Assembly: GCA_024401335.1 (NCBI GenBank)
Contig: JAKSLH010000004.1
Coordinates: forward strand, 120,800-184,799
Length of the DNA stretch: 64,000 nt
Direction of reading: 5' to 3'
From: Bacteroidales bacterium
GTDB taxonomy: Bacteria; Bacteroidota; Bacteroidia; Bacteroidales; Marinilabiliaceae
The notes below the pieces were generated by a model. The model was not told where the DNA came from, did no database searches, and saw only the letters and a program-made list of their open reading frames with translations. The translations under genes and the position numbers were made by a program. This document shows, one piece after another, positions 9,207-21,200 of the stretch (its first letter is position 1; each line of letters starts with the position of its first letter).

Positions 9207-12200
9207 TTACTTTCTCAACTCAACGTAACCACTAAGTTTCTTAGTTCTAATCTCATTATCGATATTGAAGTTGATAGTGAAGATATAGAAGTAAGTACCC
9301 TGAGGCAGCTTTTCGCCAACAGTCAACATATTCGACGTCTTAGAAGTACCATCCCATTCAGGACAGCCGTTTTCACGTCGCTGACTCTCGCTAGAGCCAT
9401 CCTTCCATTCGCCGTACTTAACACCTGAAGATCTATATACTAGAGTACCCCAACGGTTAAATACTTCGAGAGAAGATGTATGGTTGTTCTCGTATGCTTC
9501 TGGAAGCATTACGTAGAATTTATCATTCTTACCGTCGCCATTTGGAGAAATGACATTAGGAATCAAGAATGTAGTTGAATCGCCTGGAACATTCTCATTA
9601 CCACAAAGAATTGTAATGTGAGATATGTTAGAGTAACGAATATTCCTCATTCTAGCATTGTAAGCTCTATAAGGGATAACTTCCTTACCATAGAAGTTAG
9701 CAGCTCTACGATAGACGAATTCGCCTGTCATGCTCTCCCACAAGAGTTCTGATGTACCATCGTAGTCATCGAAGCCACATGAACCGAACATCTTATCCTT
9801 AAGACTTTCTATCTTGTAATAAGTGTAGATTGTGTTCTTCTTCCAGTATGAGTAACCACCGATAGCGATTGAATCGCAACCCTCTTGCCATTCGTCAAGC
9901 TTGAGAGTTCCCTGTGCATTACCATGCTCGTCGAAGATGTACTTGACATACTGGTAGCTTGTAGTTGTGTATGTTGAGTCACAACCTACTTCATACTTGT
10001 CGAGGAATTCTGTAGTCACAACAGAATCTGTCAAGCAACCTGGTTCGTAAGCATCAAGATATGTTACTGATGACTGGTCAAGCAACTCGAATACGATATT
10101 TGCATTTGTGCACAAATCACCACGCAATGAAGAGTAGCCTGTCTGATCACCAAACTTATCGACATTCATATCGCTAGTAACTGTACTTGTACCGTCAGGA
10201 CTTGTAGTAACCTCAGGAGTATAAACCTTATCGATAGTTGCACTCCAGTCGAGGAACTTATGATTGCCCTTATGACCGTATGAAGGTATGAGCTTCTGAC
10301 GTATAGCCGACTGGCTACCATTCATGAAGAGGAATACATCATAAGTAGTAAGTTCCTCGTCAATCATTGTAACTCCTTCGAGCTCTGTCTGACACATTGT
10401 CTCATGAGTCATATCGGTAATTCTGATTGTGTAGTCACCAATACCCATTACATTCACAGTATCAGTAAGCATAACACCGTCTGATTCATAAGTGATCAAC
10501 TCTTTGAGTTCACTTGTAATAGGTCCCATGAATATTGTATCACCCTCTTCAACGTCGTCTATTGTATGGAGTACATAATCTACACCATTTACGACATTGA
10601 GATGAACGAGCTCGTACTTATAGCCCTTGTGAGCATTTTCGAGAACAAGGAAACCTGTATCAACAAGACCAAACTTATCATTCTTGGTGTCAGCACTTAC
10701 ATTATAATGGCCATTGATAAATTCTCCTGCTGCAAAATACATTGAAACAGTATCATTAACGGCACTATAAGGTAGTGGATTCTCTACAACAGTTACTGAG
10801 TCTGTAGAGAAGCGACAATTAGAGTCTGAATCATCAACAACAACATAATAAGTTCCTGCTGCAGCCTTATGTCTGTAATCAGCAGAGTTGAATGCCCAGC
10901 CATTGAACATAAGTGTATCAACCTTCTCCTTAGTGTAGTAATATGGCAACTCCTGGATATCCATAAGTTCATCGAAGAGTTCGTCTTCCTCCTTAACCTT
11001 ATACAATCTGTAAGTTGTGTTCTTATAGCCGTTTGAAAGAGCAAGCTCTACACCAAAGTCGTAACCGCAATATTCGTTAGTGCCGACAGCGAACAATGTA
11101 GTATCTGTGCGCAGAGCTGTCAGATCAAGAACAGATGAACCAAGCTGGAACTCACATTCAGGATTGTTAATATTAACAGCCCATACATCGTAAGTGTAGC
11201 TGCCTGTACCTCTAATCTTCCAAGAGATATCATTACCACTACCCTCCTCAGAATACTGAGGATGATTTCTATCTGAATAGATAAATCCTGGTATTGCGTT
11301 AGAAACGAGTATCTCAGTATATACACAGTTTGGATTAGAAGATACTGACACTATATCCTTGAGTGAAGATCCTACGAAGCTGTCACCAGATACTGTGAAG
11401 ATTACGAAAGGATCACATTCACCAACAATAGCGTAAATAGGAGTTGGAGTTGTTGGTATAGATTCAAGTGTCCACTGAACAACACCTGACTCATTAGGAG
11501 TCATATCAATGTCATTAAATCTATATGTAACACCTGATTCGCAATTAGTAAGGACAACTACGTTATCACCACACAATGTATTAGCAGACAATGTTGCTGT
11601 ACCTGCGTATGGAATAGATGTGAAGTTAATTGTCATAAGCTGAGTGAAGCACTCGCTATTGAATGTAGCCCAAACTGTATATACACCAGATGATGTCAAC
11701 ATAAACTCTGGCTTCTCACCAGTATACTTGCTGAACACCTCACTACCTGTGCTAGGATCATTCTTGCCCTTAACGAGATAGTAGATTGCATCGTTGATGA
11801 ATGCTACGCCATCCCATTCAATCTGATAACCAGGACAAGCATTTACATCCTTAACGATAACTTCACCAGAAGGGTTAAGGTTAGGAATAGTAGCTGCAGA
11901 AACAACTCCTATTTCAACACCGCTACAGCCTTCCTTAGAACCGATAACAGTATATGTCTCATTTCCTACTGTAGAAGCAGCGAATACCCAAGTCAAGTTA
12001 CCATCTTCATCTGCTACACCTTCAACATCGTTGATTGTATAGATTACGCCTGGCTCAGTACCCTGGAGAGTTACTGTCACATTACCATCGCATGAAGGTT
12101 TAGCGACAACAGGGAACTTAGTAAGCGGTGTAACTGTAAAGAGGTATTCCTTGCTGATAGGTGTCAAGCACTTGAATCCGTCATAAGAAGCATAGAACTG

Positions 12201-15200
12201 ATAATGTCCGCTCTCAGATACAAAGAACTGAGGGATAGTAGCACCAACATATCTGACACCACCTGTGAGGGTGACATCCTGACCTTGCTTTGCTAAGTAA
12301 TATGTTGCACCTTCTATCAGTGACTGACCTTCGTTCAAGAACTTGTCAATTGAAACGTAATCAGCCTGACACAGATTATCAATTACAGCATCATCATTAA
12401 GATGAGTGAACTTCTCATTAATAGTAACTTCAAATGAAGGGAGAGTAACATTACCACAGCCTTCGACTGAAGCTACGATATAGTATGCATTGGTGCCCAT
12501 CTCAGAAACAGTCCATTCGATAGGAGCACCTGTACTGAACTTAGAAGAATAAGTTATAGCATCGCTATTAAGTACGTATGTAACTCCATCCTGTGGTGTT
12601 TCAATGACAACCTTAACAGAACCGTTGCATACTTCAGTCTCATCGAGAGTGATAACAACGCTCTCATCGATTGAAGTGCGAACATAATTGATCTTATCAT
12701 ATACAACCTTACACAAGTGCTTAGTTGAATAAGCTGCAATCACGTTATAATCGCCTGTCTCAGTAAGCGTGAACTCTACAGGATCAACACCATTGTATTT
12801 AACTGAATCGATAGCATCTACCAAATCAGAACCTACATTGACAAGATAATAAGTAGCATTATTAGTGAGATTTGTTGTATAAGACAATACCAAATCGCTA
12901 CATACTATCTTAGAGCCACTCATTTCATCATCTTCGAGAGCTGTAATAGGAGCCATCTGCTTAACTACTACCTCACCAAGCATACTAGATGTACACTCTG
13001 TGTATTCATCACGAGCAGCAGCAATATAAGTACCAGCTGGAAGTGTCTTGAAATAGAACTCATCACCTGTACCGTACTTAGTATCTACAAGGAAGAGATC
13101 TTCACCCTTCTTCTCGTAGAGTGCATATTCAACATCGAGTTCGCTACCATCAAGCTTAAGCTGAACACCGAGATCATCGCAATATACATCATCACCTGAA
13201 AGCTTGTAAGATATAGGGAGTGGATGTACTGTGAAGTCGAATTCAGGTATCATTCTGATCTCGCAACCACCAATCTTAGAACCAGTCACATAGTAGTGGC
13301 CAGGATTGATAACCTTATAGCTGAACTTAAAGCTTGCAGTACCAGAAGCGATATGCTCGTCAAGGATATTGTCATTCTCATCGTACAGACGATATACAAC
13401 ACCATCCTCAGCGGCAAGGAGACGTACGTCATTGCCGAGGTCACCCTGACACATATGGTCGATAACTGAAACTTCCTGAACAGTCACGAACTTATCAGAA
13501 GTAATATGTACCTCCTGTGATGCAATAGGATCTTCGCAGAATCCATTGTAAACACCTACACGATAGATACCGTTATTATCCTGGATATCATTGAATCTAT
13601 CATTGTTGATATTACCTGTAGATTCGAAGCTTGACTTATAACTCCAAGTGTCATCAGCATTCTTACGATAGAGTTTGTAAGTGAATGTCAACTCTGTTGA
13701 AGTCTGAGCATTCTCAACAATGATATCAGTACCATAGCAAGGATCAGCAGCACGCTTATCCGCAAGCTCTGAATCAGTAGCCTCACGTACAATTTCGTTC
13801 TCACCATCATCAAGAGGACGGTTTTCTACACGAAGTATTTCAGATGCGGCCATGGTCATAGGACAAGTATTTGTATTAATACCATCTTCTACAACTATAG
13901 TCTTAATAGCTTCGATAGTATATGTATATGAACCCTTGACACCACCACCATTGACATTCTTGAAGATCAATCGAGCAGTACCCTCAGTATCATAGAGCGA
14001 AGTCAGATAATTACCATTTTCGAGGAGTCGATATTCAACATTCTCTTCAGTACCATTGATCTGGACATCAGTGAAGTCGTCACGACATATTGTATTAGCC
14101 AACAACTTCATTGTGATTTCCTTAGGGAGCTTATCCTCATAAACATCTACTGCATCAGTAAGTGTTCTTGTACATCCTGCTTCAACACCAGGGATCTCAA
14201 CAACCATTGTATAATTACCAACAGTAGTAATATTCTCGAAGTCATATGATGGATTACCACTTACTCCAACATGATCAGCTACCAAATTACCATCACAATA
14301 GAGAGCGTAATAGTAGCCTTCTTCCTGACCACCAAGAGTAATTGTCACACCTTCTGAACCTTCACAGAAATGACCATAGTTTGTAACTGTCAAAGTCTGG
14401 TCAGCTGGCTGAGTAACCATCTTAACATCAACAGAGCCATTCATCAGCTGTTCACAACCATTGTAGAAGCACCATACAGTATAGTTGCCCTCATCAGTCA
14501 ACTTACCAAATGTATTAGTTTCGCCTCCAATGATACGACGCTCATGACCTTCGCCATCGAAATACTGGATATTGTCCTTAAAGAGTACGTACTCATAACC
14601 GTTTTCTGTACCGCTGAGCTTAATCTCAACACCATCAGATGTCTCGCAATACAAGCCATCAGTAGGATACTTGAGAACATCGAAGATCTCTGCCTCAGGA
14701 GTGGTTATAGAATAAGTACCGTCCATCTTAGTCTCACACACATAACCACCGTTATATGAAGAGTATGCCTTAGCAGTGTAAACACCACCCGACTTAGCAA
14801 CGAGGAAGTCAAGCTGACCGCCATTACCAGGAACATACTCGAAGCCTGGCATAGGATCATCGTTTCTGAACAAAGTGTAGAACATATTTGTCTCACTTCC
14901 TTCAAGGCTGATCATAAAGCCAACATCGCATCGGTCGTATGACTCGTTATAAGGCAACAGCTTAAATGATGTAGGTGCAGGAACTTCAGTCACATCCAAT
15001 GTATTGGCCATATCGAATACCTCACCAGGAAGTGACTCATGATATGCAGATACTGAATATGTTGAAGTAGTTTCACCCTCAAGTACCTTAACCTTATACC
15101 AAGCAACGGTATTTGTACCATCATAAGTGATTGGCGAGCAAGAAGCACATTCATTCAAACGATATGTAATGCCCTCCTGAGGACCTTCAACTTTAATGGT

Positions 15201-18200
15201 AACACCATCCTGATTGCTACAATAGTAGTCGTAACCTGGATAATCAAATACTACAGGGAGAGAAGCTATACCCTCGAGGGTCTTGATTGTCACAACATCC
15301 TCATCAGTACAGTTATAGTATGTAGTTGCAATAACCTTAACTTCAGCATCCTCAGTCATTGAATACTTGAAGATGTTGTTATCAGTACCAGTCTGAGTTG
15401 CAACAGAAACATCGTTAACGAAGAATTCGTATGTCTCGTAACCTGCAGTAGCTGTATAAGTAACCACATTACCAGTAATAACAAGAGTTGCAGAAGGTGT
15501 CAAAGTCACCTGTGGATTCTTGAATACCTTGAATGACTTAACTACAGCAGCATCATCTTGACAAGTACCAACATGACCTACAACACTAATTACATATTCA
15601 TTGTAATCAGCACGAGTACCAGAGAAGCTACCGCTGTTATCAACGTATGAGTATGTCTTAGTTATAACAGCATCCTTAAACTCATCAGCAGGCATCAACT
15701 CACCGTCACGAGTAACTGTGATTTCATAAGTCTGAGCACCAGTGATTGTGATAGTCATCTCGTTGTCTGAGCAAAGCTCGTCAGCCGAAAGATCTATATT
15801 AGTATGAGGAGCCTGAACAGTCTTAACAATAACCACTCTCGTACAACCACCAATAGTAGCAGATACAACTTGACTCTTAGACTCTGCTCCACCAAGAACC
15901 TGAGAATCAACAGTGATAGAATTAACACCAGCGTCAGCACCATCGAGAAGAAGTGCTACATCACCTGTGTTACCATCCATAGAGAAATCAAGCTTAACCT
16001 GATCACCCTCGCATATCTGAACAAGATCACCAACAAGTTCAGTTGTTGTACCGCCAACAGTCTGCTCAACCGAGATAGGAGCCTGGTAAGCAATAGTTAT
16101 AGTCTTAGTCTCATTTGTACAGTGAGCATCTCCAACTTCAACATAGATAGTGTGAACTTCAGGATATTTAGAGAGATAAGTGAACTTATTACCGCTCTGT
16201 GTCAATCCAACTGAAGAGAGATCTGCCACCTCAGCACCATCAACGAATACCTTATATGTAGTTGCAGAAGAAACTTCAAATGTCAAAGCATCGCCATCAC
16301 ATGGCTCAAACTTGTCTGCAGAAGTCTCTGTATGACTTGTAACAGTGATATCGTTAGATGGGAGGGCATATATAGTGAATGATGTAGTCTTGCTCTTAGA
16401 GCATGCTGACATATCATTATACTTAGCCTCGATAGTCAATGTATATACTCCAGCATCATAAGAAGAGATAGATGAGATAATATACTTTTTATCAGTAGCA
16501 CCAAGAACCTGATCCTTAACGACATCGTTGTTGTCAGTCAAAGTGAAGTCGTATGTAAACATTCCTGAAGCATCGTCTGACTGAATTTCAAAGTCAACAA
16601 CAAATGGATCGACATCTGTATTACCAATACAGAATTCTGTTTCGTTAGCAACTACATTTTCAATAGTAAAGTCACGAACATCAACATTAAATGTATAAGG
16701 GTCCCCAGAACACATCAGCTTATCACCAACATATTCAACAGCATATACTGTCCATTCACCTTCGTTATCAAGTGAAACATTTGGAGTGTAAACTTCAGAA
16801 GCTTCTACCTCTGCGCCACCATTGAATGACCAGTAATACTTATAAGTAGATCCTGCAATAGAATTGCCAAGTGTTGCTGTGAGATTCATACTACCACCCT
16901 TAGAGAGGCAGTAAGTAAGATTATCAACATTTGCAATAACTGGACGCTCACGAACAACAACTGTCAACTTCTGCTGGAGACCAACACAGAACTTATCACT
17001 ATAATCGAGAGTGACATCAATGTGCTTACCAGCTGCAAGAGCAGATGCGTCATAATTGAATGTATCATCGGTAGAAGTAGCTACTACTGAACCATCAACC
17101 TCTGCTGACCAAGAATAGCTAACCATGTCATTATCCTTAGCCTTAAGAGAAAGTGTAGAGCCTTCACAGATGAAATCATCTCCTATGATAGATGTAAGAG
17201 CGTATTTATTTACAGTCACATCAACATTAACAGTTGCCTGACAATGCTTTACATTCTCAATAACTACTTCAAATGTACCATTGTAAGCCTCTGTAACATT
17301 AGCAGCATAAAGATTATCAGAAGTAGACCATACTGTACCATCCTTCTTCCAAGAATAAGTATATGTAGCAGCATCTGAAGGTACGATAGTGATATTCAAC
17401 TCATTATCAACGCATACAGTTGTATTACCATCTACTGTTGTTTCTGGAGCAGTGAATACAGACAACTCAAAAGGACTGTCTTCCAAAGTACAAGCATTCC
17501 AGTCAATTATCTTAACAAAATAGTCATAACCAGACAAAGGAGTAATAGTCTTAGTCACAGGAGACAAATAACCCCAATATCCATGACCCTTAGCATCATC
17601 GCTATAATCAACCGGACTAGTTGTATCACCCTTTAATCGTTTACCGATAAAGATATCTGGGTCAGAAGCATCAGTTGTCAAAGTAAGCTCGATAGACTCA
17701 CCTTCACAAACATCACGCTCAGAAGGAGTTATAGTATATGTAGGAGCAGCATTAACATTAAAGTCAAAGCTTACTGTTTCAGACTTACAAAGAGTCTCAG
17801 TATCCTCTACGTAAACAGTAATTGATATAGGACCTGAAGTAGAAGCCTTATATACTATGTTGTCATTAGCAAGATTTTCTACCTCATCTACTGACCAGTG
17901 ATATTCAAGATTACTACCAGTAGCAGTAACATCGAGGGCTACCTCGTCAAACTGGCAATAAGACATATCTACAAGACCCAATTCAATAGTAGGAGAAGTA
18001 AATATTGTCATTGTAATCATATCAGATTTTTCTGACTGACAGCCTGTAGCATTCTCAGCAACAACATAATAAGAAGTTGTTTCAGAAGGAGTTACTGGCA
18101 TAGTGACAGGAGTTCCATCAGACTTGAACCAATAATATGTCAAACTTGGATCAGGAGATGAAACCAAGAGAGTAACACCTAATTTCGAATCATTGCTACA

Positions 18201-21200
18201 CATAGAAGCAGATGAAGTCTCAATCACAGGCTTAGCAGGATATGCTACAGCAGTAGCAGTAACCGAAGTAATATCAGACTCACAGTCACCCAAGAAAGAC
18301 TTAACGTAATAAACTGTTGAACCAGCAGCAAGAGAAGCCACCTTGTAAGAAGTACCAACAGAAAGCTGATCTGTACAAGCAGCATCAGAATACCACTTAT
18401 AAGTATATGACGAATTAGGTGAAGATACTGTCATTGTAACAGGATCACCATCACATACATCTGCAGGAGTAGCTACAACAGGAGCATCTGGCTTAGTATT
18501 AACAACTACTTTAGCCTTGACCTTGTCTGATTCTGCATTAAAGTCACAAGAACCAGATTCAGCAGTGAACAAGAATGTTGTTGGGTTTTCTGTCCATGTT
18601 CTGTTAACAGTGAAATCAACCTTATTATCAACAACTGCCTTTCTCTCACCTCCAGCAAGTGTAACATACGAAGCGTTTCCGCTAGTGATCGCAACATTGA
18701 TAACAACATCACCAGTAGAACCGTAACATACCTCACGATCAGGAGTAGCAGTAAATGTAGGTTTCTTATTTACCTTTACAGTAACCGAAGCGTCTGAAGT
18801 TGCAGCACATTTCTTGTTATCAGTAACAGATACCTTATATTCAGTATCAACAATAGGTGAAACTGTTGCAGTATTTGTTGACGAAGAAACACCTGTCCAA
18901 GTATAAGTATATACACCAGAACCACCTGCTGCAGAAGCAGTTAAAACAGATGACTGACCTTCGCAAATTGTTTCTGGAGTAGCTGTAAGAGTAACAGAAG
19001 GTAATGGATTGATAACTACAGTTACTGTAGCCTCATTCTCACAATAAGGAGCTGTTGTGCTTTGAACCATAACCTTATAAGTCTTGGTTCCAGCCACTGT
19101 TGGCACATCAGAATTACTTGATGCAGAACCAGACAAACCTTCCCAAGAATATGTAACACCTGTTGCGGTAGCAGTAAGTTTAACAGTTTCACCCAAGCAA
19201 TACTCAGCCTTATCAGCCTTGAGCACAACCTCAGGCAATGGGAACACAGCAACAGATTCTTCAACAGGATCAGAATCACATCCGGCAACCGAAGCTACAA
19301 CAGAATATTTATAAACCTGCTTTGAAGACACCGTCTGATTAACAGTATAAACATTACCAGAAAACGTTCCTGATACAGCACCCGACAATGGTGTAACCAC
19401 ATAAGTCAATCCAGAATAACCAGATTTAGGCTCCATAACCAAAGTAGCATCACCATTTGAACATCCATCATTAGGAGTTATAGTAAATTCTGGCTTTGGC
19501 TTATAAGTAACAGTGAAATTATACTCATTACCTTTATCACATTCCTTACTATCAACTGCATAAACAGTAAAGTCAAATGCTGCACCTGCAGCAGGAATGT
19601 CAATCGAAGGTTTAAACATCAGAGCACCACCGTTCGCATCATCAGATTTAGAGGTAGCATTCTTTGATGCTCCATTTTCTTTCCATGACCAATAGAAAGT
19701 ATAAGGAGCAGCAGTAGAACCACTTATCGATGTAGGCTTAAGTGTTGCAGTTGCATCTTCACACAAAGGAGTTTCGGCACCACTAACATAGTCAATAACA
19801 GGAAGCTGATTTACCTTAACAGTTATTTCAGCAGGAACTTTCGTATCACAACCAGTAATTGTATTAACTGCAGTAACCTTATAAACCTTACCATCATAAT
19901 CACCTGTAACGGTATATATCAAACCGCCATTCTTTGCTACGCCATCTGCAGGAGTCCAAGTAATATTCACATTCTCCTGAGTAGAAGTAACCTTGAGATC
20001 GATTGTCTTACCTTTACAAACCTCAACGACAGGTTCAACAGCGGTAAGAACAGGGCGTTCATACATCGTAACAATAACGTCGTCATAAATATCGCAACCA
20101 TCATTAGAAACGGTCAAACGATATGTACGAGAGCCACTATTGAAAGAAGCTCCTTCATCAACAACACTAAGAGCAGAAGCTGATGTCACATAAGAATCAA
20201 AAGAAGGAGTACAATCAACGCCTGACCACGTACAAGTATAAGTAGCAGAATTAGCACCAGTAACAGTTGCCGTCAACGACACACTACCATCTTCACAAAC
20301 CGAAGCTACTTCAGAAGGGAAAGTAATTTTAGCTCTCTTTTCCTTCACAGTAATAGTAAATGGCTGTTCATATACACATTCACTCTCCGCCCAGTTATAT
20401 GTCTGATCATAGACTACATACTTATATTCATAAGTTGTATTGGCGTTACCAACAATAGGAATATCTTCTGCATATATAGTATATCCTGCATCAAAAAGAT
20501 CAAATGTCTCTACCAATTCATAAGAACCACCCTTCTTTATATACAGTTCAGCAAATCCATCATACAGGAAATCATCATCATCTACTTTCTTGAAAGTTGG
20601 CTCAAGTTCTACATCGTCACCTTCGCAGACCGATTGCGCATATGTAGACTCACCGTTAATATCCAAGAAGGTCGTCACAGGTGCATCATACTGAATTCGA
20701 ATAGCACCCATCTGAGTTCTACAACTCTCACCAACTACAGGACCTGTTTTCGTTCCCTCATGAGCAGTAAAAGTAACATAAGGAGTAAACTTATAGACAT
20801 TTGAAGGACCAGATGTAACCCCTGAAAGAGATACAGACGAGCCGGATGCATAATCTTGAGTAAGACCAGCCGGATCACCTAAGTTCTCATTCAACAAGTC
20901 CCAAGAGTATACAGCCTCATACACATAGCCTAAACCTGTAGGAGATTCTCCATAAGGATACTGACCATTGCCAATAGAAAACTCTATATCATCACCCTCA
21001 CAAACCGCTGCAGAATAAACAGCATTGCCTTCATCATATTCAACACCAACCGCACCGGTAATAACAGGGGCTGAAACTAAATCGAAGTCATAATCAAACT
21101 TATTTGATATAGCACCTAAAGAACTACCATACTCAGCAGTAACTCGTATTGTCTTACCAGCACACGAAACAAGCTCTAACTCACCATCACCATCAGTATC